From: Chryseobacterium indologenes
GTDB taxonomy: Bacteria > Bacteroidota > Bacteroidia > Flavobacteriales > Weeksellaceae
Reading direction: 5' to 3'
Assembly (NCBI RefSeq): GCF_002025665.1
Contig: NZ_CP018786.1
Location: 1 to 64,000 of the forward strand
DNA length: 64,000 bases
Made by a program: the position numbers and the translations under genes. The notes under the pieces are model-generated. The model saw only the letters and a program-made list of their open reading frames with translations, searched no databases and was not told where the DNA came from. Below, piece after piece: positions 1 through 9,303 of this stretch. Position 1 is the stretch's first letter; every line of letters starts with the position of its first letter.

Positions 1-567
1 ATAGCGTGAATGCATATAAGAATCTTCTGCCTGTTTCAGGAATTAGGAATTGGGGCTCAGTTGTAAACAATGCACAAGGTCAATTTTTATTGGTAAATAA
101 TTCTAAGTGGAATAATGCGGTTGCATTTGAAACTTATGATGCAGGTAACCAGCTCATCAGTGTTTCTATTGTGGGAACGGGAGATACTACATTGGCAAAT
201 ACATATGTTGATTTCCCTTCTAATGCTTTGAAAGTTTATGCAGTAGGATATAACGGACAAAAAATTCTTGTGTATCCGGCAAATACTTTAGCTGTTAAGG
301 ATAGTAAGACAAATAATAATGAATTTTGTTTATCCGAATCCTTTAAAAAATGGACAAAAACTGGTTATTCATATTAAAAATTCAAGAGAAAATTTGAATG
401 CAGAATTATATGATATGGCAGGAACATTATTGATTTCAGCAAAAGGTTCTTTAAGTGAAATAAATAAGGAAATTAATGATAAAATAAAAGATTTGAAAAC
501 TGGAATTTATGTTATTTCAATAAATGATGAAACCAATAAATATAACTCTAAGATTATTAAAGAATAA
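1..567 (+). pseudogene. T9SS type A sorting-domain protein, 3' part, frameshifted
   Basis: This is the 3' end of a secreted-protein gene whose 5' end lies before the window; the frame is open up to base 1. The last 80 or so residues form a type A sorting domain: a YPNP motif starts it, an ELYDMAG strand follows, and it ends in LKTGIYVISI and a Lys-rich tail, as in proteins exported by the type IX system and anchored or released at the surface. The frame changes near base 325, inside gaattttgttt. Removing one T joins NNNEF to VYPNP and restores one protein. I read this as a homopolymer error rather than real decay. The function of the upstream part cannot be told from what is present. Confidence 0.75.
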
Positions 568-658
568 TATTTGTAATTAATTTGCCGAAATTTGATATTA
601 TCCAATTGGACGCACATTAAAAACTATTACGTAATTGAGATTTAATTAAGATGATATA

Positions 659-694
659 AACAGCAGGAAATTTTGAATTTCTGCTGTTTTTTTT
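659..694 (+). terminator. Rho-independent terminator after the T9SS gene
   Basis: AACAGCAG...CTGCTGTT forms a hairpin with a TTG-centred loop, followed by a run of eight or more T. It ends the transcript of the gene at 1-567. The rest of the 570-913 gap is AT-rich and I see no other gene in it. Confidence 0.75.
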
Positions 695-913
695 ATTCAT
701 TTTGAGTAAAAATTTTATAGAAAGTCCATAGTAAATCATCTATCATCTAACAAGTAATTTTAAAAATGATTACTTAAAAAATTAAGCATCATAATGCGTT
801 CTATTCTTACCTTTACCTTTTAAAATATCTGTATGCTGAAAGAAAGAGCTGATCATCAACTGGCTTATTGGTAGAGGAAAATCATAATATAACAAAGTCA
901 AAATGATTAAAAA

Positions 914-1886
914 ATGACAGGAGGATTCAGAAAAAAGATCCGTCAGAAAAATGCGGAGAACAGTGGTTTCGGAACCAATGCCTCAGGAAGGTTCATCAAT
1001 AAAGATGGTCTCCCGAATGTTCAGAGAAGGGGTGTGAATGTGTTCAACAGGTTAAGCTGGTATCACACCATGCTGAATTTATCCTCATTTCGATTTATTT
1101 CTTATTGGTTATCGCTTATATTCTCATTAATCTACTGTTTGCCATGATCTATTACCTGATTGGGGTAGAGCACCTTACAGGAATAGATAAGAGTGATCCA
1201 CTCAATGAATTTATTGATGTCTTTTTCTTCAGTTCTCAGACATTCACAACGGTTGGATATGGGAGAATCGCTCCGGTAGGATTTTTGGCAAGTCTTGTAG
1301 CAACTTTTGAAGCTTTTCTGGGATTGCTTACCTTTGCCATTGCAACAGGACTTTTTTATGGAAGATTTTCAAGACCGCGGGCATACCTTTAGATTTTCTG
1401 ATATTGCAGTTATTGCTCCTTTTCAGAATCTTCAGCATTGATGTTCAGGCTTGCTCCCTATAAAAATAATGCATTGACGGATGCAGACGTAATTGTTTCT
1501 GTAGCCATTGAGGTTATGGAAAATGGAGTTGCCAAAAGTAATTTTTACAGACTTACCACGCAGATGAGTAAGATCAATACTTTGGCTCTCAACTGGACTG
1601 TAGTGCATAAAATTGATGAAAACTCTCCGTTTTACGGTTTTTTCTGAAGAAGATTTTAAAAATACAGATATTGAGCTTATCGTACAGGTACGCGCATTTG
1701 ACGAAGTCTTTTCAAATACGGTGGTTCAAAGATCGTCTCTATACTACAGGAGAAATTGTATACGGAGCTAAATTTGTTCCGATGTATTATCCAAACAAAG
1801 AAAATCTTTCAACGGTACTGGATCTGGATAAAATTAACGAGTATAAAAAAGAAGAACTTCCGGAGTCCGTGAGAAACAAAGAATAA
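914..1886 (+). pseudogene. Inward-rectifier (KirBac-like) potassium channel, multiply frameshifted
   Basis: Joined across frames, this is a Kir-type potassium channel of about 320 residues. It has an N-terminal cytoplasmic segment with FGTNASGRFINKDG, a slide helix with WYHTML, TM1 (VIAYILINLLFAMIYYLIG), a pore helix and selectivity filter TTVGYGR, TM2 (LLTFAIATGLFYGRFSRPRA), and an immunoglobulin-like cytoplasmic domain including LMFRLAPYKNN and GEIVYGAKF. Five single-base indels break it: near 1097 (T missing), 1388 (extra T), 1435 (base missing), 1640 (extra T in a T run) and 1737 (extra base). Each repair restores family-typical sequence, so the gene is probably intact in the organism. 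Family knowledge: it moves K+ through the inner membrane. The next gene starts directly after its stop. Confidence 0.8.
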
Positions 1887-2376
1887 ATGGATTTAGATTT
1901 TTATAAAAAACAGGCGATACAAAAGCAGAAAGAACACAAGAAATTTCTGGACGGATTAAAGAAAAAACCGCCCAAAAATCTCGATTATATAGTGCAGGAA
2001 ACACATGATGAAGTTTTTGAAGAAATAGACTGTTTGCAGTGTGCCAATTGCTGCAAAACAACGGGACCTCTCTATACCGAAAAAGATATTGAGAGAATTT
2101 CCAAACATCTTCGAATGAAGTCTGCAGACTTTGAAGCAAAGTTTTTAAAGAGTAGATGAAGATAATGATAAAGTATTACAGAATCTTCCCTGTTTTTTTC
2201 TGAACAACGATAATACATGTTCTATCTACGATGTAAGACCAAAAGCCTGTCGTGAATATCCTCATACAGACCGTAAAAAGATTTATCAGATCAATAATTT
2301 GATGCTGAAAAATACTGTTATCTGTCCTGCAGCATTTGAATTCGTAGAAAAAATGATGAAGAATGTGACGAAGTAA
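1887..2376 (+). pseudogene. YkgJ-family cysteine-cluster protein, frameshifted
   Basis: A protein of about 162 residues begins one base after the channel gene's stop, so the two are probably co-transcribed. It carries the CLQCANCC cluster of the YkgJ / zinc- or iron-chelating family (UPF0153-like), then CFFLNNDNTCSIYDVRP and ACREYPH, with a last Cys in VICPAAFE. The reading frame breaks near 2146, where tttttaaagagta has one A too many; removing it joins FEAKFL to RVDEDNDK. The Cys pattern suggests metal or Fe-S binding, but no reaction is established for the family. Confidence 0.75.
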
Positions 2377-2387
2377 ACCTAAGGCGG

Positions 2388-2486
2388 GGAGCTGGATGCT
2401 GGAAGCAGGAAGTCTTGATAATAGACCATTTCAGCTAATATTTTCACTGAAATAAACTTCCAGTTTCCAGCATCTCGCTTCCAGTC
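2388..2486. repeat. Palindromic intergenic repeat (GCTGGA/TTCCAG type)
   Basis: The left arm (gctggatgctggaagcagga region, 2391-2413) is the imperfect reverse complement of the right arm (acttccagtttccagcat, 2456-2484); GATGCTGGAA is shared exactly. The pair would fold into a long imperfect hairpin. A half-copy of the same motif lies at 58472-58494 (ggaagctggatgatggaagt). It looks like a REP-type dispersed element. Confidence 0.6.
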
Positions 2487-2612
2487 CAATCATCTGAACT
2501 GATTTTTGCAAATTCCTCTTAAATAATTATAAAGTACGTTAAATAAGTCTTTTACACATAATTTTATAAATGATGCCTCGTTTAAGTTAAACAATCATTT
2601 AAATATTACATT

Positions 2613-2931
2613 ATGAAAAAGTTATTTTTAACGGCAGCGTTTACATTAGTCGGAAATCGCAGTATCAGCACATCAACACCACAAAAGCCGGCCGATACTT
2701 TACTAATAACACTACGACAACTCAAACTCAACAACCGAATACACAGACTACAAGTCCTTCGGATCAGAAGAATCAACAGGAAAAATCACCTGCAACTACA
2801 ATGGAAACTGCACCTGCAACGGATCCATCAGTAAGTACACGCCTACTGATGCCACTAAACCTGCAGATGCTCCTAAAGAAGAGAAGAAAGACAAAAAGAA
2901 GAAAAGTAAAAAGCACTTTAGCAAACACTAG
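2613..2931 (+). pseudogene. Small exported Thr/Gln/Lys-rich protein, frameshifted
   Basis: The N-terminus MKKLFLTAAFTLVG is a signal peptide start. Beyond it the frame must shift near 2655 (AFTLVG to IAVSA), again between 2665 and 2690, and again near 2840. The joined product is low-complexity: a Thr/Asn/Gln stretch (NNTTTTQTQQ), a Pro/Ala/Thr stretch, and a strongly basic end with PKEEKKDKKKKSKKHF and a final SKH. I do not recognise a family. The periplasmic or surface location is inferred from the signal peptide. All three breaks look like single-base errors, as in the neighbouring genes. Confidence 0.5.
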
Positions 2932-2933
2932 TC

Positions 2934-2969
2934 GGAATCCTGAAATCTTGTATTTCAGGATTTTTTTTG
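2934..2969 (+). terminator. Rho-independent terminator
   Basis: AATCCTGAAAT and ATTTCAGGATT pair around CTTGT, followed by eight T. It terminates the small exported-protein gene and lies just at the 3' end of the convergent DUF1801 gene. Confidence 0.8.
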
Positions 2970-3317
2970 TTCGATTTCTTTTGTTTTGAACGGAGGATCT
3001 TAGTGATCAATCCAGTGGCAGATTTTCAGTGATTGGAAATTGAACGGCCCCTTTTGAAAATTTATATTTTCTTTCTTTAAATCTTTTCAAAATTACGGAT
3101 ACCTTCAGCTCCGGGATAGAATCCGATATGTTTTTTATATCCCGCAAAATAAATTAATGGTTTTCCTTTGTATCGAAAGCAGGCATCTGATATCCAATAT
3201 ATTCTTCCAAATCCGGAATCTGTAAATGGATGGCTTTTCTGAGTTCAATCAATTTTTTCTGTACTTCTATCGGGAACAGAAGAATGTATTCATCAATATT
3301 TTTAAAGTGTTTTGCAT
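2955..3317 (-). pseudogene. DUF1801 (YdhG-like) domain protein, frameshifted
   Basis: Read from the minus strand with repairs, this is a protein of about 120 residues: a start at 3317 giving MQNT, then KNIDEYILLFPIEVQKKL, LRKAIHLQIPDLEEYIGYQM, PAF, then RYKGKPLIYFAGYKKHIGFY, then PGAEGIRNFE and the C-terminal LPLDLITKILR. This matches the DUF1801 fold, a small cytoplasmic family related to YdhG and of unknown biochemical role. About five single-base indels interrupt it, near 3303, 3170, 3085, 3008 and 2992. Four are a missing T on the coding strand and the one near 3085 is an extra A. The exact stop is uncertain because the last repair decides it. Confidence 0.6.
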
Positions 3318-3324
3318 GATATAA

Positions 3325-3358
3325 AATAAAAAAGCACTGCATATAGCAGCGCTTTCTC
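3325..3358 (-). terminator. Terminator of the glutamate dehydrogenase gene
   Basis: On the minus strand AGCGCTGC and GCAGTGCT pair around a short AT loop with one mismatch, followed by a run of T, 85 bases after the gdhA stop. Confidence 0.65.
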
Positions 3359-3442
3359 CTTTCACTTTTTACTTTTTTCCCATTATCCCGGGAACAGGCT
3401 ATATCAAAAAAGGTCGGGAGTTTTCCCAACTTTGTTTTTTTG

Positions 3443-4797
3443 TTACACAACTCCTTGAGCCAACATTGCTTCTGCTACTTTTACGAAGCCGGCAATATTT
3501 GCACCTTTTACGTAGTTTACATAACCGTCTTCGTCTTTTCCGTAGTCTCTACAGCTTTGTGGATACCGATCATGATTTCCTTTAATCTTGCATCAACTTC
3601 TTCAGAAGTCCAGTTAAGACGGATAGAGTTCTGAGTCATTTCTAATCCTGATGTAGCAACACCTCCAGCGTTGGAAGCCTTACCAGGAGAGAATAATACT
3701 TTATTGTCTAAGAAATAGTTGATGGCATCTAGTGTAGAAGGCATATTAGCCGCTTCGTTACACAAACACATCCGTTTTCAACTAATTTTCTTGCATCATC
3801 TAAATCTAGTTCGTTTTGAGTTGCGAAGGGAAAGCAACATCACACTTCACATCCCAAGGACGTTTTCCAGCATGGAACTCAGCTGAAGGATATTTTTTAG
3901 CATAGTCTTCAGCTCTGTTATTTCCTGAAGATCTAAGCTCCAATAAATAATCGATCTTTTCTCCGCTGATACCGTCTTTATCATAGATGTATCCGTCTGG
4001 TCCAGAGATTGTTACTACTTTAGCTCCTAGTTCAGTTGCTTTTTTGATAACTCCCCAAGCTACGTTTCCGAAACCTGATACTGTTACGATTTTATCCTGG
4101 AAATTCTGTCCGATCGTTTTAAGCATCTGCTCTGCGAAGTATACTACACCGTATCCTGTAGCTTCAGGACGGATTAATGAACCTCCATAAGCAAGACCTT
4201 TTCCTGTAAGAACTCCGGTAAACTCATTTCTGATTTTCTTGTACTGACCGAATAAATATCCGATTTCTCTTGCTCCAACACCGATATCTCCAGCAGGTAC
4301 GTCTGTTTCAGGGCCGATGTGCTTACATAATTCGGTCATGAAAGCCTGGCAGAAACGCATTACTTCCATATCAGATTTTCCTTGTGGATCGAAATCTGAA
4401 CCTCCTTTACCACCTCCCATTGGAAGAGTTGTCAAAGAATTTTGAATACTTGTTCGAACGCTAAGAATTTAAGAACAGATAAGTTTACAGTAGGGTGGAA
4501 ACGGATTCCTCCTTTGTATGGTCCAATAGCAGAGTTCATTTGAATTCTGAAACCTCTGTTAACCTGAATTTCTCCTTTGTCATCAACCCATGGAACTCTG
4601 AAAATAATAATTCTTTCAGCTTCAGCCATTCTTTCAAGCAGCTTCATTCCGGTATATTCTTTTTTAGTAGCAATGAATGGAATTACGGTTACGGCAACTT
4701 CTTTTACAGCCTGTAAAAATTCCGGTTCGTTAGGATTTTTTGCTTCAATTTTTGCAATAAACTCTTGGATTTTCTGGTCAATATTATATTGTTCCAT
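3443..4797 (-). pseudogene. gdhA: NADP-type glutamate dehydrogenase, frameshifted by four single-base deletions
   Basis: Hexameric glutamate dehydrogenase, which makes glutamate from 2-oxoglutarate and ammonium. The product begins MEQYNIDQKIQEFIAKIEAK and has the substrate-binding stretch GPYKGGIRFHP, LPMGGGKGGSDFDPQGKSD with the catalytic-region lysine, PAGDIGVGAREIGYLFGQYK, the dinucleotide-binding GFGNVAWG and the C-terminal ANIAGFVKVAEAMLAQG. Repaired length is about 452 residues, normal for the family. The frame is lost at four points: near 4441 (A missing, between FEQVFK and NSLTTLP), 3830 (G missing in PCATQNE), 3770 (T missing in CVCVNEA) and 3552 (T missing in KACRDYGK). An active housekeeping gene with four -1 indels points to sequence error. 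It has its own promoter and terminator. Confidence 0.9.
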
Positions 4798-4823
4798 ATA
4801 TTAAGGTTGAATATTATTGTCAA

Positions 4824-4853
4824 CAAATTTAATTTTTTTTTCAAGATTCACAA
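4824..4853 (-). promoter_or_regulatory. Flavobacterial promoter of gdhA
   Basis: Minus strand: TTG, 19 bases, then TAAATTTG (matches TAnnTTTG), 27 bases before the gdhA ATG. Confidence 0.6.
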
Positions 4854-4987
4854 CACTATATTTTAACATTGTTAAAAATTAAATAATAATGTTCCGTAAT
4901 ATTATTAAATTGATAATTTATGTTCAAATTTTATTAAAAATGAAATGTTATATGTGAAATAATGCAATATTAAGAAATCGTTAAATC

Positions 4988-6096
4988 TTAAATTGCGATG
5001 AATTGCCTCCCGGAAAATGATTTTACTTTCCCTAAAAGTTCCAATTCTAAAATTATTGGTAAGATTTTATGGGTAGGGAGATCAATTCTCAGTGAGAGAT
5101 CGTCTAAACAAATTTGAGGATAAGATTGAATAGATTGATATATTAATTTCTGATTGTCAGATAATTGTGGTTTTGTCTCGCTATAAGGAAATAACTCTTC
5201 TATTTTTTCTTTAGGATCATTTAATCCAAGGAGTCCAATAAGATCTTTTATGGTAGAAATAGCGGTTGCTTTATTATGGAAAATCAGCTGATTACATCCC
5301 TGGCTATTGCTTTCCGTAATTTTTCCAGGCAGAGCAAAAACATCACGGTTATAATCATTAGCAAATGTTGCTGTGCTCACAGAACCTCCTCCAAAACCTG
5401 TTTCCACTACAATAGTTGCCGGAGATATTCCTGCCACGATTCTGTTTCTTTGGATGAAGTTTTCCCGATCTGGCTTTCTGGAAGAGCTGAACTCCGTTAT
5501 TAATGCACCTCCTTCCTGTAAAATTTTCTCAGAAAGTTTTCTGTTTGTTGCCGGATATAAATATTGAAAACCATGTGCAAGAACTGCTACAGTGGGTTTT
5601 TGATGACAAATAGACTGTTCGTGAACTTCTTTGTCGATGCCTAAAGCAAGACCGCTTACAGATGTATATTTTGAAGATTGTGTTGCTTTGAAGAAGTCTT
5701 CAATAAACTGTTTTCCATAAGTTGTCATATTTCGAGTTCCTACAATACTTACCTTGGGCAGTGCATTCTCAATATTCCCTTTTGATAAAGAATAGCCGGA
5801 GCATCATTACATTCATTAAGTAGAGAAGGGATTTCTTTGAGATGTTTTAACCTGATTTGAATATTATTTTTTTCGCAAAAATTTAATTCTTCTTCTGCGA
5901 ATTTCAAATGAGACTTATTTCCAATATCCGAGACTGTTCTTTGTCCTATTCCTTCCAGTCTTTTATATTCTTTTTTTGCTCTTTTCCAGGCTTCCTGAGC
6001 GCTTCCAAAAGTACGGACAAGTTTATGAAAATGAATATCACCAATCTGGCTGCATTCGTGGAGGGCGATGGCATAAAAGTATTCTTCGGAGATCAT
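4988..6096 (-). pseudogene. dprA: DNA-processing protein DprA, one frameshift
   Basis: DprA binds incoming single-stranded DNA and loads RecA during natural transformation. The N-terminal part (SAM/HhH-like, with LEGIGQRTVSDIG) is followed by a Rossmann-like DprA core: VSIVGTRNMTTYGK, SGLALGIDKEVHEQS, VAVLAHGFQYLYPATNRKL, GGALITEFSS, RNRIVAGISPATIVVETG, GGSVSTATFANDYNRDVFALP, and a C-terminal winged-helix (DML1-like) domain. The total, about 369 residues, fits the family. A single missing A near 5782 in the aaaaggg run splits it after YQKG; adding it restores NIENALPKVSIVGTRN. It is the last gene in the window showing such an error. Confidence 0.9.
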
Positions 6097-6129
6097 GTGT
6101 GTTTTTTTTCAAATGTAATGAAATAAGTT

Positions 6130-6897
6130 TTATCTTTTTCTCAATTCATCCAAATGATCCCATATATCATCCTTTTTCTTGTAAGGAAGTTCCATAAAGT
6201 CTTCAGGATGATTTTCTTTGTATTCCTGCCACAATTTATCATCCTTTTCGCTGTAATAATTCGGAAACTCCCAGATGAACTTTTTCTTCTTTTCGCCGAC
6301 ATTTTTAAAGGCAAATGCAATAATACTGCCTACTACAGCTCCGGAAAGATGGGCCTGCCATGAAATTTTACTCGGTTCCTGCATATTGTAAAACAATTCT
6401 TCGGGAAGCATCCCCCAAATCAAACTGCCATAATAAAGCACAACAAGCATTGAAATAGTGAGAAGTTTCGTATTCCATTTAAATACCCCGCTGAAGAATA
6501 GGAAAAAAGCGAGTACATAAACTACACCACTGGCTCCGATGGTACAAGTGTACATATATTCACCTGTAAGAATATCAATGGGAGGAAGAAGCCATACCAA
6601 AAGTCCCGTTGCCAGCCAGCCGATGATAAAGACTTTGTTGGCAACCAATGGATAAAACTGATACAGCAAAAACATAAGTGCTGCTATGGGAATAGAATTT
6701 CCTATAATATGATCAATATTTCCATGTAAAAGGGGAGAAGTAACCACGCCAAGCAATCCCTCAGGTAAGAGAGGAATAATGGCTCCAAAACAGCTTTGAA
6801 AAAAGCCCTGCATTTGTAAAAAATACCCGAACCACATCGCTGAAAGCATCAGTAATGGGTATATAACCGCTCTTTTGGAAATTACATTTTTGAACAT
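6130..6897 (-). CDS. Rhomboid-family intramembrane serine protease
   Basis: A 255-residue polytopic inner-membrane protein with about six transmembrane segments. The catalytic dyad is visible: Ser123 in GASG and His183 in WQAHLSGAVVGS. The HxxxN element (H63, N67) in HIIGN lies in the second membrane segment, as in rhomboids that cut transmembrane substrates. The soluble C-terminal tail of about 55 residues is rich in charged and aromatic residues, with Lys-rich turns before it. It lies 33 bases downstream of dprA's start on the same strand, so the two may be co-transcribed, rhomboid first. Substrates are unknown. Confidence 0.9.
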   Translation of the reverse strand: MFKNVISKRAVIYPLLMLSAMWFGYFLQMQGFFQSCFGAIIPLLPEGLLGVVTSPLLHGNIDHIIGNSIPIAALMFLLYQFYPLVANKVFIIGWLATGLLVWLLPPIDILTGEYMYTCTIGASGVVYVLAFFLFFSGVFKWNTKLLTISMLVVLYYGSLIWGMLPEELFYNMQEPSKISWQAHLSGAVVGSIIAFAFKNVGEKKKKFIWEFPNYYSEKDDKLWQEYKENHPEDFMELPYKKKDDIWDHLDELRKR

Positions 6898-7094
6898 GTG
6901 GATTTTACGTCAAATCAAAAGCCAATAATAAATTTCGGAAAATTTGTCGATGAATTCGTTCCTACCGATCTGATTTTAAGACAAAAGGTATTAAATTTAA
7001 CTTTTGAACTTATTATTTTGGCATTGATTTTATAGAAATATCTTGTTATGAGGAGATTAAACTTTATTGAAATTCGATTCTTTTACAGCTGAAT

Positions 7095-7127
7095 TTACCT
7101 TTAAAAAAAATTATATTAATATTTTTG
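7095..7127 (+). promoter_or_regulatory. Promoter of the first DUF3078 gene
   Basis: TATTTTTG (TAnnTTTG class) at 7120-7127 lies 21 bases before the ATG at 7149. A TTTACC about 20 bases upstream is the likely -33 region. Confidence 0.5.
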
Positions 7128-7148
7128 CATTGAAAATTATTTAGAGTA

Positions 7149-8075
7149 ATGAAGAAGTTTTTATTGATTCTTTCCTGTTTTATAGGAATATATGCTAGTG
7201 CACAAGAAGAATTGAAAAAAGATTCCGTAGTAGTAGACACTGTTAAATACTGGTCGGTTTTAGGAAAAAATACATTAATGATTAACCAGGCTGCCTTTTC
7301 AAACTGGGTTGGAGGTGGAGCCAACAACGTCGGATGGCTAGCCGGTACCAATTATAACCTCACCTATGAAAAAGACAAAGATCTCTGGGAAAATATCATT
7401 GTTCTTGGGTATGGTCAGAATGATACAAAAGGACTTGGAATAAGAAAGACACAGGATGTTATCAATGTTTCTACCAATTATGGGAGAAAATTTTCGAAAA
7501 GCTGGTACTTCTCTTTAGGAGCTGGTTTGCAATCACAGTTTGCGGCAGGATATGAAGATGGAAATAACCCTGAAGCCAAAAAAATCTCAAACTTTATGGC
7601 TCCTGGCTATGTAAACGTCGGGATGGGTATCACGTACAGGCCCAATGATGATCTTACGGTAACTTTGCGTCCTACCAACGCCAGATGGACGTTTGTATTG
7701 GATAAAGACCTTCAGACAGCAGGGAGCTATGGTTTAAAAAATGATGGAGATACTTCTTTATTACAATTCGGTTTTCTGGGTACAGCCATGTATAAACTAA
7801 AAATAATGGAAGATATTTATTTAACCAATACAGCTTCTGTCTTTTCAAATTATCTTGATCATCCGGAAAGGCTGGTTCTTGCCTATGGAGCTCTATTAAA
7901 CCTGAAGGTAAATAAATATATTTCATCCAATGTAACAGTAGATTTACTCTACGATCATAATCAGATAGAAAAAACACAGCTGAAGCAGACTCTTGGAATC
8001 GGATTTGCGTATACACTGGAAAATGGGGTAAAACGTTCTGATCGTAAAGATAGCCAGTGGTGGATCAAAAAATAG
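7149..8075 (+). CDS. DUF3078 outer-membrane-type protein (copy 1)
   Basis: A 308-residue exported protein with a signal peptide ending in YASAQ. Most of the chain alternates short polar and hydrophobic strands with many Gly, Asn and Tyr residues (QAAFSNWVGGGANNVGWLAG, LRPTNARWTFVLD), which fits a beta-barrel-like protein of the DUF3078 family. The family is common in Bacteroidota and has no assigned function. Copy 2 follows 228 bases downstream and is clearly homologous over the full length, so this is a tandem duplication. Each copy has its own promoter and terminator. The outer-membrane location is inferred from composition. Confidence 0.85.
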   Translation: MKKFLLILSCFIGIYASAQEELKKDSVVVDTVKYWSVLGKNTLMINQAAFSNWVGGGANNVGWLAGTNYNLTYEKDKDLWENIIVLGYGQNDTKGLGIRKTQDVINVSTNYGRKFSKSWYFSLGAGLQSQFAAGYEDGNNPEAKKISNFMAPGYVNVGMGITYRPNDDLTVTLRPTNARWTFVLDKDLQTAGSYGLKNDGDTSLLQFGFLGTAMYKLKIMEDIYLTNTASVFSNYLDHPERLVLAYGALLNLKVNKYISSNVTVDLLYDHNQIEKTQLKQTLGIGFAYTLENGVKRSDRKDSQWWIKK

Positions 8076-8097
8076 TTTAGAAAACTTATTTTATAAT

Positions 8098-8131
8098 TAA
8101 AAACACTTCAAAAATGAGGTGTTTTTTCTTT
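8098..8131 (+). terminator. Terminator of DUF3078 copy 1
   Basis: AAAACACTTC and a partner GAGGTGTTTT pair around a short A-rich loop, followed by T-rich sequence. Confidence 0.7.
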
Positions 8132-8280
8132 TTAAAATACTGTAGTTTTAAGTTGATTTAAGTTTGATAGTTAATGGTTTTGGTTGTAAATACCTTGTTT
8201 TCAGTTGTTTGTAATGTTGTTTTTCGATTATGTTAAATTCATTTTAAAGTGAATTTTATGATGGCGTAAATTATTATTTA

Positions 8281-8288
8281 TACATTTG
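8281..8288 (+). promoter_or_regulatory. -7 element of DUF3078 copy 2
   Basis: TACATTTG matches TAnnTTTG and lies 15 bases before the ATG at 8304. It shows that copy 2 can be transcribed on its own. Confidence 0.55.
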
Positions 8289-8303
8289 TAATAAATCAAC
8301 ATT

Positions 8304-9227
8304 ATGAAAAAACTTTTATTGATCAGTTCTATCTCTTTTGGGGTTGTAGCGTTCGCTCAGGAGGCTAAGACAGAAACTCCGGCATCAGACACCGTTAAAG
8401 CATGGTCTATTCAGGGACAAAATACATTAATGCTTAATCAGGCTGCCTTTTCAAACTGGGTAGGAGGTGGAGCCAACAATGTTGGGTGGCTTGCTGGTGT
8501 TAATTACAACCTGACGTATGAAAAAGGGAAAGATCTTTGGGAAAATATTATTATTCTGGGTTACGGACAAAATAACACGCAGGGAACTGGAGTAAGAAAG
8601 ACTCAGGATGTTATTAACCTGTCTACAAACTATGGTAGAGAATTTGCCAAGCATTGGTATTTGTCTGCAGGCGCAGGGCTTCAGACTCAGTTTGCTCCGG
8701 GTTATGAAGATGGAAATAATCCTGATGCTAAAAAGATTTCTAATTTTATGGCTCCCGGATATCTGAGTGTAGGAGCTGGGGTTACTTATCGTCCTAATGA
8801 CAATCTTACCGTGACTTTACGCCCGGCAAATGCAAGATGGACTTTTGTTTTAGACGAAGATCTTCAGAAAGCGGGAACTTATGGTCTTAAAAATGATGGA
8901 GATTCTTCTCTTTTCCAATTCGGTTTCCTGGGAACAGCAATGTATAAGCTGAAGATTATGGAGAACATTACCTTGCTGAATACGGCTTCTGTATTTTCAA
9001 ATTATCTTGATCATCCGGAAAGACTGGTTCTTGGATACAGCGGAGTTTTAAGCATGAAAATCAATAAATATATTTCTACCAATGTTACCCTGGATCTTTT
9101 GTATGATCATAATCAGATATGGAAGACCCAGTTGAAGCAGACTTTAGGTGTAGGATTGGCTTATAATTTTGATAATGGTAAGAAACGTTCGGATAATAAA
9201 GATAACCAAGGTTGGTTAAAGAAATAA
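8304..9227 (+). CDS. DUF3078 outer-membrane-type protein (copy 2)
   Basis: A 307-residue exported protein with a signal peptide ending near VVAFAQEA. Large blocks match copy 1 exactly, for example QAAFSNWVGGGANNVGWLAG, GTAMYKLKIME and NTASVFSNYLDHPERLVL. The differences concentrate just after the signal peptide, where this copy has KTETPASDTVKAW, and in scattered strand residues. This suggests that both copies kept the same fold. Both end in a short basic C-terminus with WxKK (WWIKK in copy 1, GWLKK here). No function is established for DUF3078. The pair could be differently expressed versions of one envelope protein. Confidence 0.85.
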   Translation: MKKLLLISSISFGVVAFAQEAKTETPASDTVKAWSIQGQNTLMLNQAAFSNWVGGGANNVGWLAGVNYNLTYEKGKDLWENIIILGYGQNNTQGTGVRKTQDVINLSTNYGREFAKHWYLSAGAGLQTQFAPGYEDGNNPDAKKISNFMAPGYLSVGAGVTYRPNDNLTVTLRPANARWTFVLDEDLQKAGTYGLKNDGDSSLFQFGFLGTAMYKLKIMENITLLNTASVFSNYLDHPERLVLGYSGVLSMKINKYISTNVTLDLLYDHNQIWKTQLKQTLGVGLAYNFDNGKKRSDNKDNQGWLKK

Positions 9228-9255
9228 AACAGAAAGATAATCTGTAATAAAAATA

Positions 9256-9286
9256 AAAAAGCACTTCGAAAAGAAGTGCTTTTTGT
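9256..9286. terminator. Bidirectional terminator between DUF3078 copy 2 and sufD
   Basis: AAAAAGCACTTC and GAAGTGCTTTTT form a perfect stem with a small A-rich loop. A and T runs flank it, so it can end transcripts from both convergent genes. Confidence 0.85.
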
Positions 9287-9303
9287 ATCAATATATATAA
9301 GTC

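Noticed and set aside
1..6096. A genuine pseudogene cluster or genomic island
   Set aside because: The breaks are single-base and often in homopolymers, affect housekeeping genes, and stop abruptly; sequence error is simpler.
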